DNA of 64,000 nt, taken from the NCBI RefSeq assembly GCF_023101085.1, contig NZ_CP064703.1, forward strand, positions 8,060,001-8,124,000, given 5' to 3'. Below, in pieces: positions 17,691 to 26,219 of this stretch. Source of the stretch: Bradyrhizobium sp. 170. Its GTDB lineage: Bacteria; Pseudomonadota; Alphaproteobacteria; Rhizobiales; Xanthobacteraceae. Each line of letters opens with the position of its first letter. The first letter of the stretch is position 1. The translations under genes were made by a program, and so were the position numbers. The notes under the pieces were generated by a model. That model was not told the DNA's origin, did no database searches, and worked only from the letters and a program-made list of their open reading frames with translations.

Positions 17691-19355
17691 TCAATTCACC
17701 GAATTGCTCACGACCACCTCGATCAGCTTCGCGCCGGGGCGGCTGAAGGCGGATGACAATACGGACTTCAACTGGGCAGGATCAGTGACCCGTGTCGCCT
17801 CAAGCCCCAGCGACTTCGCCACTCCCGTAAAGTCCACCGGCGGATCAATGAAATCCATACCGACATAATGATCGTCGTCGTGGAAGGCGAGCAGCCGCTG
17901 CTTGATGATGCGATAGCCGCCATTGTTGACGATCACGAATGTCAGCGGCAGCTTGTGGTTCGCCGCCGTCCACAGCGACTGGATCGAGTACATCGAGCTG
18001 CCGTCGCCGGAGTAGCACACGACCGGCCGATCCGGGTTGGCGAGGCTGACGCCGACGGACGCCGGCAATCCCCAGCCGATGCCGCCCGAAGCGAGCGCGT
18101 GATAGCCGTAGCGGTCGCGATGCGGGCGTAGCGCGATGATCTGCCGCGATGAGGTCAGTCCCTCGTCGACCAGGATCGCATTATCAGGCATCGCCTCGAC
18201 CACCTGCAATGCCAGCCAGTCCGGATCAATCGGCGAGGTTTTGCCCGCTTTCGATATCTGTTCGACCAGCGGCCTGCGCCGGGCCGTCCAGTTCTTCGAC
18301 GCCAGCGCATCCAGCCCCCGTCTCGCCCGCACTTCGAGCGCACCGCCGCCCGCGGCCTTCAACGCCGGCACCAGCGCGCGCAGCGTCTCCCTCACATCGG
18401 CCTTGAGCGCGATGTCGACGCCGTAATTCCTGGCGAGGTCGTGATCGACCAGGCCGATCTGAACGATCGACAGCCCATCCGGCAGCGGGTCCGTCTCGCT
18501 GTAGACCGACATCCGCAGCGGATCGCCGCCGAGCGCGATGATGAGGTCGTAAGGCGCCAGCGTCTCGCGGGCAAGCTTCTGGATGCGTGCCAGCGCGCCC
18601 ATGAAGCACGGGCTTTCGGACAGGAAATGCGCGCCGTAGGGCGTTGAAGACTGATACGCCGGACAGCCCAGCGTTTCCGCAAGTTGCGCCGCCTCCTGCA
18701 AGGCATCGCTCTTGACGATCTCGTCGCCGACGATGATCACGGGCCGCTCGGCCTTGAGGATGCGTGCAGTCAGCGCCTGCAGCGATTCGTCCGCCGGTTT
18801 GACGCGGGTATCGATCCGGGTCGAGCGGCCGAGTTCGATGCCGGCCTCGGCATTGAGGATGTCGCCCGGCAGCGAGATGAAGACCGGCCCGGTCGGCGGC
18901 GTGGTCGCGATCTTGGCGGCGCGGCGCACGATGCGCGGCAGGTCTTCCAGCCGCGTCACTTCGACCGCCCATTTCACCAGCGGCTGCGCCATCTGCACCA
19001 GCGGACCGTAAAGCACCGGCTCGGTCAGGCCATGGCCCTGCTCCTGCTGGCCCGCCGTCAGGATCAGGGGCGTGCCGGTGAAGCTTGCGTTGTAGAGCGA
19101 ACCCATCGCGTTGCCGAGGCCTGGCGCGACATGGACGTTGCAGGCGACGAGCTTGCCCGAGGCGCGGCTGAAACCGTCGGCCATGGCGACGACGAGGCTT
19201 TCCTGCATCGCCATCACATAGGTGAGGTCGGGATGGTCCTTCAGCGCATGCATGATCGGCAGCTCGGTGGTGCCGGGATTGCCGAACAGATGCGTGACGC
19301 CCTCGTCTTTCAGCAGTGCAAGGAATGCGGAGCGGCCGGTGATTTTGTTCTTCAT
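17691..19355 (-). CDS. Thiamine-diphosphate-dependent enzyme (acetolactate synthase/benzoylformate decarboxylase-like)
   Basis: The 554-residue protein has the three ThDP-enzyme domains. Glu52 in VMAMQESLVVAMADG is the cofactor-activating Glu. The ThDP/Mg motif begins GDGSSMYSIQSLW near residue 455 and ends at VNNGGY. The early FGNPGTTELP run is typical of benzoylformate decarboxylase-like proteins. Such enzymes decarboxylate or ligate 2-oxo acids in the cytoplasm. The start at 19355 has an excellent CAGGAGGAG site. The gene stands alone, with no small regulatory subunit as in true acetolactate synthase. The 2-oxo acid products of nearby D-amino-acid enzymes could be substrates, but that is inference. 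Confidence 0.85.
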   Translation of the reverse strand: MKNKITGRSAFLALLKDEGVTHLFGNPGTTELPIMHALKDHPDLTYVMAMQESLVVAMADGFSRASGKLVACNVHVAPGLGNAMGSLYNASFTGTPLILTAGQQEQGHGLTEPVLYGPLVQMAQPLVKWAVEVTRLEDLPRIVRRAAKIATTPPTGPVFISLPGDILNAEAGIELGRSTRIDTRVKPADESLQALTARILKAERPVIIVGDEIVKSDALQEAAQLAETLGCPAYQSSTPYGAHFLSESPCFMGALARIQKLARETLAPYDLIIALGGDPLRMSVYSETDPLPDGLSIVQIGLVDHDLARNYGVDIALKADVRETLRALVPALKAAGGGALEVRARRGLDALASKNWTARRRPLVEQISKAGKTSPIDPDWLALQVVEAMPDNAILVDEGLTSSRQIIALRPHRDRYGYHALASGGIGWGLPASVGVSLANPDRPVVCYSGDGSSMYSIQSLWTAANHKLPLTFVIVNNGGYRIIKQRLLAFHDDDHYVGMDFIDPPVDFTGVAKSLGLEATRVTDPAQLKSVLSSAFSRPGAKLIEVVVSNSVN

Positions 19356-19625
19356 GTCTCCTCCTGCCCGCCGGTCCGTTGGCCTGCGGGATGGAGGCAG
19401 ATGACCAAACTTCAACAACGCGCGCAATGGAGGGAGGTCATGGCTGCCCTGCGCGGCCACGCCCGCGTCCCGGACGCGGCGCAGATACTCTTCGGCGGTA
19501 CACCGCAGGCCCAGATACAAAATCGCGAAAACAACCCCATGCAAAGTAGAATGAGCCTGGGCGCGCAGCCCTCAGGCCGCTTGCGTCCGGGGCACGAGAT
19601 GGTCCGTCGTCACGGCCCAACCTAA
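19356..19625. other. Intergenic stretch without a recognisable gene
   Basis: About 270 bp of GC-rich DNA upstream of the ThDP gene contain its promoter and ribosome site. A leftward frame extends the ThDP frame upstream, but it has no recognisable domain. I call no gene here. Confidence 0.4.
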
Positions 19626-20016
19626 TCTCATCCTGCCCTAGGGCTTTCTTTAGAAGACTTTCAAAACCTCGCTGACCTGGAGCGGTCGACCGACTGGCTA
19701 AAGGAAGTAGATCAAGCAGAGTATAAGGGCCCACTAAACGAGTTCAGCAGCTACAATTGCTGGAACAAGAAAGGCCGCACTAGCCTCGCTTGTTCCAAAT
19801 TTCGAAGTCGGAGAATCGAAGCCGTCCTCCTCCCACGTTGTGATCTGCAACGAAGACCTTCTAGCCGCGCAAATCGGAACTATCGACGAGGCAATTCAAG
19901 TGCATCCACCGGGATGGCCGGCTGAATCGCTGGAGCCTTGGATGATGAGAACCGAGGTTCAAGTCGATCCGGTCTTAAGGGCAATGGCTAATCCAAACGA
20001 TCTAGATGAGGAGTGA
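19626..20016 (+). pseudogene. Remnant or frameshifted gene in an AT-richer island
   Basis: Two successive open frames look protein-like but are out of register. The first, from 19626, reads LSLEDFQNLADLERSTDWL and continues to about 19740. The second, after a TAA at 19735-19737, reads through LASLVPNFEVGESK and PPGWPAESLEPWMMRTEV to a TGA at 20014-20016. Neither has a good upstream start, except a GTG near 19830. The simplest reading is a gene truncated at its 5' end and frameshifted near 19738-19780. A shorter intact gene from the GTG is an alternative. Base composition is AT-richer than the flanks. The downstream gene starts 3 bp after the TGA. Confidence 0.4.
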
Positions 20017-20019
20017 CCG

Positions 20020-20745
20020 TTGCCAATTGCCTTTGACGTTCGGCTCATGCAGAGCGACTTAACTGCTTTTGCCAAGGCCAGTTCGAAATTTCTTGCGAAC
20101 ACCAATCGTTTAACTGAGTTGCAAGCGCAATTGGCAACGGCCGTGACGAATGCAAGACAGGGAGATGGAAAGGTACAATGGAACACGAACCACGGCGGGA
20201 CCGATCAACCGGTTAAAACGCGTCCTAGCACCAGTTATCGTAGCCACGGCACGTCAGCGAAACCTCTTGTTGCCGAAATCTCTTTCAATCTCGTAGGCGT
20301 GCTATCGGAAGACGATGATAACCGACTAATTGTTTCGTCCGGGGGTACATGCATCAAATTGATGTGGGCGGAGGACAATCCCAATTGCACCGAATGCCAT
20401 TTTGACATTCACCCCAATAAAATTGGACATCCAACATTGCATACTCAGTTCATAGGTGAGGTCAAAGAACTCCCTCGACTAATTTCTTTCTTTGCTCATC
20501 CGCTGGATATTGTTGAGTTCATACTGATGGAAGTCTTTCAGGATCGCTGGCGGCGCGTGCGAGCAGGTGTTACCTGCAAGACGCAGTTGCATAACTACCC
20601 AGTGAACCAACGTACTCGCTTGATTGCTGTTCTGCAGACGTACACCGGCTGGCTTCAAGCCGGCGACGCTCCACTAGTAAGCTTGCAGATGACCCCCGAT
20701 CCCTTTTTTGATCTCTATCCTCATGAGACGCGACCACAATTTTAG
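20020..20745 (+). CDS. Hypothetical protein, orphan in an AT-richer island
   Basis: The 241-residue protein belongs to no family I can name. Its first 50 residues (LTAFAKASSKFLANTNRL and onward) look helical and may form a short coiled coil. A central part has a His/Asp pattern, CHFDIHPN then HPTLHTQF, followed by PRLISFF and HPLDIVEFILMEVF. No signal peptide or membrane helix is seen. The start is TTG at 20020, with GAGGAG eight bases before it. It sits 3 bp after the stop of the preceding open frame, so translational coupling is likely. Lower GC and unusual codon use suggest horizontal transfer. Confidence 0.7.
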   Translation: MPIAFDVRLMQSDLTAFAKASSKFLANTNRLTELQAQLATAVTNARQGDGKVQWNTNHGGTDQPVKTRPSTSYRSHGTSAKPLVAEISFNLVGVLSEDDDNRLIVSSGGTCIKLMWAEDNPNCTECHFDIHPNKIGHPTLHTQFIGEVKELPRLISFFAHPLDIVEFILMEVFQDRWRRVRAGVTCKTQLHNYPVNQRTRLIAVLQTYTGWLQAGDAPLVSLQMTPDPFFDLYPHETRPQF

Positions 20746-20883
20746 TTGCGACTATCACCTTGAATCTTATTGTCGCTTCACCAAAATGGTACACACAGCA
20801 CACGCAACACTGACGACTAATTCCGCTGCGGTTCCCTCGGGCGCTCGCGCTCTTTTTTCCAATAGGCCGCGCCGGCGCCGCGT

Positions 20884-20904
20884 CCAATGCTAATTTTGCA
20901 TTGG
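20884..20904. promoter_or_regulatory. Palindromic operator candidate upstream of the D-aminoacylase gene
   Basis: CCAATGC (20884-20890) and GCATTGG (20898-20904) are perfect 7-bp inverted arms around TAATTTT. The inner 15-mer ATGCTAATTTTGCAT differs by one base from the dadA-side palindrome at 9889-9903. It ends 60 bp before the start codon at 20965, a common operator position. Confidence 0.7.
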
Positions 20905-20964
20905 ATGATGCAGATCACGAGAGCTACGCTGACAAGCGCCCGCCCTCGCGCCGGAGATTCCAGA

Positions 20965-22548
20965 ATGAACCGCAAATCGGTCCTGCTAGCCGCCATGTCA
21001 CTTGGACTCATGCTCAATCACGGAGCATCCGCGGCGGATGCGGCCGACCTCGTCATCAGCGGCGGGACCATCTACACCGGTGGCGACGAGGCGCCATTCG
21101 TGGGCGATATTGCGGTCACCGCAGACAAGATCGTCTATGTCGGCCCCCATGCCGGCGCACCGACCGCAAAAGCGAGCATCGACGCAAAGGGCATGATTGT
21201 CGCGCCCGGATTCATCGACGTTCACACCCATCCGGAGAGCTTTATCCGCTCGCCCGATGCGGCCAAACGCCTGAACGCGCCGTGGCTGATGCAGGGTGTT
21301 TCAACCACATTCATTGGCGTCGATGGCAGGGGGATACCCGATGTCGCAGCCGATCACGCACAGTTCGAAGCGCAGAAGATCGGCACCAACATTGTCAGCT
21401 ATGTCGGTTTTGGCGCCGTCCGCGAGGCGGTACTGGGCCAGGACGCCCGCGCGCCAACGCCTTCCGAACTGGAGCGCATGAAGGCGCTCGTCGCCAAGGG
21501 AATGTGCGAGGGCGCCATCGGCCTTTCCGCCGGTCTGTTCTACGCGCCGCAGAGTTTCGCCAAAACGGACGAGGTGGTGGCACTGGCCAGGGAGGCCGCC
21601 CGGCGCGGCGGCGTCTACGACACCCACCAGCGCGACGAAAGCTCTTATTCCATCGGCCTCATGAACTCGGTCAAGGAGGTGCTGCAAATCGGCCGCGAAG
21701 CCGAAATCCCCGTGCATTTCGCGCACCTCAAGGCGCTTGGCATCGATCTGCAAGGCCAGACCCCGGAAGTGATCCGCCTGATCGTCGAGGCGCGAGCGAC
21801 CGGTCAGAGGGTGACCGCCGACCAGTATCCGTGGCTGGCGTCGAGCACCAGCCTCGACGCAGCCCTGGTGCCGCGCTGGGCGGTCGATGGCGGCTATGCG
21901 GCGATGATCCGGCGCTTCGACGACCCGGCAACGATGGCCAAGATTCGCGGTGAGATGATCGAGAATTTGCGCCGCCGTGGCGGCGCGGAATCGATCCTGC
22001 TGACCAGCGTCGAGCGGCCCTGGACCGGCAAGCGGCTTTCGGAGATGGCGGACGCATGGAAGATCGAACCGATCGACGCCGCCATCCGAATTCTCCGAGC
22101 CAATGTCAGAGATTCGATCGCCTCGTTCAACATGATCGACAGCGACGTCGACCTCGTCATGAAGCAGCCATGGATCGTCACCGGTTCGGACGGCACCGAT
22201 GGCCATCCCCGCCAATACGCCACCTTTCCGCGCAAATACGCGGTCTATGTGCAAGAGCGGCAAGTCATCGACCTCAGGACTTTCATCCGCCAATCGACCG
22301 GCCTGTCGGCCGACATCTTCAAGCTCGATCGACGCGGTTACCTGCGGACCGGCTATTTCGCTGACGTCGTGGTGTTCGACCCTGCCGGCTACGCCCCCAA
22401 GGCCGACTATGTGCGCCCCCGCGAATTGACCGTCGGCGTGCAAACCCTGCTGGTCAACGGCGCGCCGGCCGTTCAGGACGGCAAACTGACCGCCGTCGCC
22501 GCCGGCCGCGCGCTCAAGCACACGCCGACGCCGGGGACTTGTCCCTAA
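20965..22548 (+). CDS. N-acyl-D-amino-acid deacylase family amidohydrolase (D-aminoacylase)
   Basis: The 527-residue protein has a signal peptide ending near ASAADA, then an amidohydrolase fold. The HxH metal pair is His87 and His89 in FIDVHTHPES. Further candidate ligands are His in YDTHQRDESS and HFAHLKA, and the Asp in TGSDGTDGHPR. These match D-aminoacylases, which free D-amino acids from N-acyl-D-amino acids. Export suggests action in the periplasm. Start 20965 was chosen over the longer frame because it gives a proper signal peptide and has GGAG upstream. Released D-amino acids could feed DadA and the transaminase. Dihydroorotase-like or other amidohydrolases are less likely. Confidence 0.87.
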   Translation: MNRKSVLLAAMSLGLMLNHGASAADAADLVISGGTIYTGGDEAPFVGDIAVTADKIVYVGPHAGAPTAKASIDAKGMIVAPGFIDVHTHPESFIRSPDAAKRLNAPWLMQGVSTTFIGVDGRGIPDVAADHAQFEAQKIGTNIVSYVGFGAVREAVLGQDARAPTPSELERMKALVAKGMCEGAIGLSAGLFYAPQSFAKTDEVVALAREAARRGGVYDTHQRDESSYSIGLMNSVKEVLQIGREAEIPVHFAHLKALGIDLQGQTPEVIRLIVEARATGQRVTADQYPWLASSTSLDAALVPRWAVDGGYAAMIRRFDDPATMAKIRGEMIENLRRRGGAESILLTSVERPWTGKRLSEMADAWKIEPIDAAIRILRANVRDSIASFNMIDSDVDLVMKQPWIVTGSDGTDGHPRQYATFPRKYAVYVQERQVIDLRTFIRQSTGLSADIFKLDRRGYLRTGYFADVVVFDPAGYAPKADYVRPRELTVGVQTLLVNGAPAVQDGKLTAVAAGRALKHTPTPGTCP

Positions 22549-22649
22549 AGCGCGATGCGATTGGGTTGAATCGTCATCGCGCTTTGGCTCCTTGTTTGAG
22601 CATGATCTTTTCGGAAAACCGCTCCACACTTTTCCGGATCATGCTCTAG
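22546..22649. repeat. Intergenic repeat carrying the stop codons of both flanking genes
   Basis: The element begins AAAGCGCGATG, has an inner TCATCGCGCTTT mirror, and ends with GAGCATGATCTTTTCGG facing CCGGATCATGCTC. It is a recognisable dispersed Bradyrhizobium repeat made of two hairpins. It overlaps the TAA of the D-aminoacylase and the TAG of the leftward GFA gene. Confidence 0.8.
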
Positions 22650-23158
22650 ACCATCCCCTCACGATCGGCACGCTTCTTCTTTTTCGAGCGCTGCCAGACC
22701 ACGCCGGGATATCCCTTCAACGGCACCAGCGGTTCGCCGGTGTAGGCCCACTCCTGCAATTCCTCGATCGCGATGTGATAGAACGGTTGCCGCCCGGTGC
22801 GGCCCGAAAACAGCGCGCGGGGGATGTTGACCATGTGCGGCGAGCGCGGACGCTCATAGGCGATCGGCGTGCCGCAGTGCGAGCAGAAGCTGCGTACGGT
22901 TTTGGTCGCCTTATCCTCGTAGCGCGTGAGGCTGGCCTCGCCCCTGGTGATACGAAAACGCTTGCGCCAGCTTCCGATGTAGGTCGCATACGCCGCGCCG
23001 TGCGCGCGGCGGCTCGACGGCGAATGATCGTGCCAGGCCCAGCGCGCCGGCACGTCGATCTCGAAGGCGACCTTGCCGCACAGGCATTGGCCGGCGGCGG
23101 GCTTGCCGAGCGCAACGGCCTTGGTTTTCTTCTTCTCGAATTCCTCTTCCGGAAACAT
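22646..23158 (-). CDS. GFA-family protein with altered zinc site
   Basis: This 170-residue protein is a glutathione-dependent formaldehyde-activating (GFA) family relative. It shows the first zinc motif Cys25-x-Cys27-Gly in QCLCGKVAFEID and the second Cys pair in FCSHCGTPIAYER. In usual members an H-C-x-x-C-R element follows the first motif. Here that place reads WHDHSPSSRR, so the central cysteines appear replaced by serines. The zinc chemistry may therefore differ or be lost. A basic C-terminal tail (RSKKKKR) is unusual. The cellular role of most GFA proteins is unknown. Confidence 0.82.
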   Translation of the reverse strand: MFPEEEFEKKKTKAVALGKPAAGQCLCGKVAFEIDVPARWAWHDHSPSSRRAHGAAYATYIGSWRKRFRITRGEASLTRYEDKATKTVRSFCSHCGTPIAYERPRSPHMVNIPRALFSGRTGRQPFYHIAIEELQEWAYTGEPLVPLKGYPGVVWQRSKKKKRADREGMV

Positions 23159-23170
23159 GATCGAGCCCTT

Positions 23171-23250
23171 GTAGCCCGGATGAGCGAAAGCGACATCCGG
23201 GAACGCTGTTGATACCGGCCCCGGATCTCGCTTCGCTCATCCGGGCTACG
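23171..23250. repeat. Palindromic intergenic repeat, 'gtagcccggatg' family
   Basis: Ends GTAGCCCGGATGAGCG and CGCTCATCCGGGCTAC are perfect inverses and would fold into a long hairpin. A relative lies at 60100-60186. It lies between two leftward genes. Confidence 0.88.
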
Positions 23251-23256
23251 ATCTAT

Positions 23257-24381
23257 TTACGCCTGCTCCAGTTCGTTATGCTCCGGATAATCCGTATAGC
23301 CCGCCACGTCGCCGCCATAGAACGTCGCGCGGTTGTAGGGCGTCAGCGGAAAACCGCGTTGCAGGCGGCGCGGCAGGTCCGGATTGGAAATGAAGATGCG
23401 GCCGAACGCGACCGCGTCGGCATGGCCATCCCGGATCGCGGCATTCGCGGTCTCGCCGGTGAAGCCGCCGGCAGCGATCAGAACGCCCTTCCAGATCGGA
23501 CGAAACAGAACCATCGCCGAAGGGACATTCTGATGATTGACCTCGGCGCGGCCGGCTCCGGAGGAGCGCGGCTCGATGAAATGCAGGTAGGCGAGGCCAA
23601 GCGGATTGAGTTGCTCAACAGCATACGTGTAGAGCGGCATCGGGTCCGGCTCGCCGCTGCCATTGGCGACGCCATAGGGCGACAGCCGCACGCCGACGCG
23701 ATCCGCGCCCCACACGTCCACCACCGCCTGCGTGACTTCCATCAGGAAGCGCACGCGGTTCGGAATCGAGCCGCCATATTGGTCGGTGCGAAAATTGGTG
23801 TGCGACTGCAGGAACTGCTCGATCAGATAGCCATTGGCGCCGTGCACCTCGACACCGTCGAAGCCGGCCGCAAGCGCATTCTTCGCCGCCTGCCGGTAGG
23901 CGTCGACCACCAGAGGGATTTCCGACGTCTCAAGGGCGCGCGGTGTCTCATAAGGTACCGCCTTGCCGTCCGCGGTCGCTGTTCTCAGGTCAGCGATCGG
24001 CACCGCCGATGGCGCCACCGGCAACACACCGCCCGGCTGGAACGAGGAATGCGAGACGCGTCCGACATGCCAGAGCTGCAGAAAAATGATTCCGCCCCTG
24101 GCGTGAACGGCGTCGACCACTTCGCGCCAGCCCGCGATCTGCTGCTCGGTATAGATGCCGGGCACGCCGGGGCTGCCGAAGCCCGTTTCCGTCACCGGCG
24201 AGGCTTCGGCGATCAGCAACCCGCCCGGCGTCGCGCGCTGCGCGTAATACTCGGCGTTCAACAGCCGCGGGGCGAGCGAGGGTTTTGCCGCCCGCATCCG
24301 TGTCAACGGCGCCAACGCGAGACGATGATTGAGCTGATAGGGGCCGACCTTGAGTGGCGAAAACAGCGATGGATAATTCAT
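23257..24381 (-). CDS. Old Yellow Enzyme family alkene reductase (NemA-like)
   Basis: The 374-residue FMN protein has family signatures: LAPLTRMRA near residue 25, LQLWHVGR near 100, the active-site EVHGANGYLIEQFL near 180 with the His-Gly-Ala-Asn segment, and AFGRIFISNPDL near 340. Such cytoplasmic enzymes reduce the C=C bond of enals, enones, maleimides and nitro compounds with NAD(P)H. It is divergent from a ModE-like regulator across about 100 bp. This layout suggests, but does not prove, control by that regulator. Confidence 0.93.
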   Translation of the reverse strand: MNYPSLFSPLKVGPYQLNHRLALAPLTRMRAAKPSLAPRLLNAEYYAQRATPGGLLIAEASPVTETGFGSPGVPGIYTEQQIAGWREVVDAVHARGGIIFLQLWHVGRVSHSSFQPGGVLPVAPSAVPIADLRTATADGKAVPYETPRALETSEIPLVVDAYRQAAKNALAAGFDGVEVHGANGYLIEQFLQSHTNFRTDQYGGSIPNRVRFLMEVTQAVVDVWGADRVGVRLSPYGVANGSGEPDPMPLYTYAVEQLNPLGLAYLHFIEPRSSGAGRAEVNHQNVPSAMVLFRPIWKGVLIAAGGFTGETANAAIRDGHADAVAFGRIFISNPDLPRRLQRGFPLTPYNRATFYGGDVAGYTDYPEHNELEQA

Positions 24382-24487
24382 GTCTATTCCAGAACCCCGT
24401 GTTGATACGGATATGTAACCGCTTCAGCTTGTTCGTAAAAGGTTTGGGACGCAACGTGTAGCCTCGAAGCGAGTGAGCACATCTTCC

Positions 24488-24868
24488 ATGCAAAAACCGA
24501 ACGGCAAGCCCCATCCTTCGCTCAGCGTCCGCATCGATATCGACGCCGGGGGGCGTATCGGTCCCGGCAAGATCGAGTTGCTCGAAACGATCCATCGAAG
24601 CGGTTCGATTTCCGCCGCCGGCCGCGCCATGGAAATGTCCTACAAGCGGGCCTGGGATCTGGTCGACGAGATCAACCGCATCTGCCGTCAGGCCGCCGTG
24701 GAGCGGCAGACCGGCGGCAAGAACGGCGGCGGCGCCGTACTGACGCCGTTCGGCCGCTCGCTGGTCGCGCGTTACCGCAAGATCGAGCGCACCGCGACAA
24801 GCGCGGCGCGCAAGGAGTTGCAGGCATTGCGATCCGATATCGGCCGGGCGAAGAAACGCGCGGGCTGA
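24488..24868 (+). CDS. ModE-like winged-helix transcriptional regulator
   Basis: The 126-residue protein matches the N-terminal DNA-binding domain of ModE. It has IGPGKIELLETIHRSGSISA near 25-45 and then the recognition-helix region AMEMSYKRAWDLVDEIN. The molybdate-binding (MOP) domains of full ModE are absent, so it may not sense molybdate. Start 24488 (ATG) is my choice. An in-frame GTG at 24473 is equally possible, since neither has a strong ribosome site. It is divergent from the Old Yellow Enzyme gene. Confidence 0.82.
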   Translation: MQKPNGKPHPSLSVRIDIDAGGRIGPGKIELLETIHRSGSISAAGRAMEMSYKRAWDLVDEINRICRQAAVERQTGGKNGGGAVLTPFGRSLVARYRKIERTATSAARKELQALRSDIGRAKKRAG

Positions 24869-24940
24869 TAAGAGGCGGAAAGTATGCGATAACTGGACGC
24901 GCTGAGGTCGCCCCTCCCCAAGCAGTCCAGGAAACTTTGC

Positions 24941-25792
24941 ATGCCCCATCCCGCCATGTCGCCGAACAATGTTGCCGTGATCACCGGAGGCGCGTCCGGC
25001 ATCGGGCTTGCCGCCGCCACACGCTTCGCCGCCATCGGCATGAAGGTCTGCATCGCAGATATCGGGGCTGACCGGCTCGCCGAGGCTGCCGCCACACTGG
25101 CGTCGGTCGCGAAGGGCGGCGCTGCCGATATCATGACCGCGGCCGCCGATGTCAGCCGCTTCGACGACGTAGCCGGCCTGGAAGCCGCGGTGCAAAAGCG
25201 GTTCGGCGGCACCGACATCCTGATGAACAATGCCGGCATCGGTCCCGACAGCACCAGCCTTGGTCCGCTGGAGAACTGGCAGCGTATCCTCGCCGTGAAC
25301 CTGTGGGGCGTCATTCACGGCACGCAGGCTTTTGCACCTCACATGGTTGAACGCGGGCGGCCCGGTCTCATCATCAACACCGGTTCCAAGCAGGGCATCA
25401 CGACGCCGCCCGGCAATCCCGCCTACAACGTCTCGAAGGCCGGCGTGAAAGCGCAGACGGAGGCGCTGCAGCACGAATTGCGGAACATACCGGGCTGCAG
25501 GATCAGCGCGCATCTGATGATCCCCGGTCACGTCTTCACCGCGCTCACCGCGCGCGGCCGCACCGAGAAGCCGCCCGGTGCCTGGACGGCCGAGCAGACG
25601 GTCGATTTCATGGTCGCGCGCATCGATGCCGGCGATTTCTATATTCTCTGCCCGGACAATGACGTGCCACGGCCGCTCGACGAACGGCGCATGCTGTGGG
25701 CTGCCGGCGATATCGTGGAAAATCGCCCCGCGCTGTCGCGCTGGCATCCGGACTACGCGGATGCGTTTGCGAGGTTTGTGAAGGGGGAATGA
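24941..25792 (+). CDS. Short-chain dehydrogenase/reductase (SDR)
   Basis: This 283-residue classical SDR has the cofactor motif TGGASGIG (15-22), NNAG near 102, and the catalytic Tyr and Lys in YNVSK near 165. An acidic Asp after the second strand (CIADIGADR) suggests NAD rather than NADP. The reaction is alcohol/carbonyl oxidoreduction on an unknown substrate. It starts 72 bp after the ModE-like gene and could share its transcript. Confidence 0.92.
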   Translation: MPHPAMSPNNVAVITGGASGIGLAAATRFAAIGMKVCIADIGADRLAEAAATLASVAKGGAADIMTAAADVSRFDDVAGLEAAVQKRFGGTDILMNNAGIGPDSTSLGPLENWQRILAVNLWGVIHGTQAFAPHMVERGRPGLIINTGSKQGITTPPGNPAYNVSKAGVKAQTEALQHELRNIPGCRISAHLMIPGHVFTALTARGRTEKPPGAWTAEQTVDFMVARIDAGDFYILCPDNDVPRPLDERRMLWAAGDIVENRPALSRWHPDYADAFARFVKGE

Positions 25793-25818
25793 GCGGGCGG
25801 TCACCGCGAGCACAGTTC

Positions 25819-25906
25819 GTAGGGTGGGCAAAGGCGCGCTTGCGCCGTGCCCACCATCACGCACTCCGCAAGGAATGGTGGGCACGCTTCGCTTTGCCCA
25901 CCCTAC
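25819..25906. repeat. Palindromic intergenic repeat, 'gtagggtgggc' family (second copy)
   Basis: GTAGGGTGGGCAAAGGCG at the left and the inverse GCTTTGCCCACCCTAC at the right match the element at 17582-17674. Both lie between convergent genes, consistent with a role as bidirectional terminator or simply insertion in tolerated sites. Confidence 0.88.
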
Positions 25907-25919
25907 AAACCGCGAATCC

Positions 25920-26126
25920 CTACAGCGTCACCTGCTTGTCGCCGCATTGCTTGCAGACGTATTTGACGCGGGTTGCACCCTTTTCCGCCTGGACACGGTT
26001 CGGCGCGCCGCATTTGCCGCAGACGGCTTCGATCCGGGTGTTGCCCTGCTTGACGACGAGGGCCTTCTTTTCCATCGTCTCGCGGATCAGGCGCTCGGCC
26101 TCCTCGCGCATCGCTTGTTTCGACAT
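25920..26126 (-). CDS. Small zinc-ribbon protein of unknown function
   Basis: The 68-residue protein has a helical charged N-terminus (MREEAERLIRETMEKK) and two CxxC knuckles, CGKCGAP and CKQCGDK, about 20 residues apart. This is the layout of a zinc ribbon. It may bind nucleic acid or act as an adaptor. No family name is assured. Confidence 0.75.
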   Translation of the reverse strand: MSKQAMREEAERLIRETMEKKALVVKQGNTRIEAVCGKCGAPNRVQAEKGATRVKYVCKQCGDKQVTL

Positions 26127-26219
26127 CGGCCTGTCCCGTCATGAACCGTTACGGCGGCGGTCTTATCACAGTCACGATGCATTTCGTAAGCCGGGCAAGA
26201 AAATTTGCGTGACGGAATG

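Noticed and set aside
19356..19544. N-terminal extension of the ThDP enzyme
   Set aside because: The strong CAGGAGGAG site and family N-terminus place the start at 19355.
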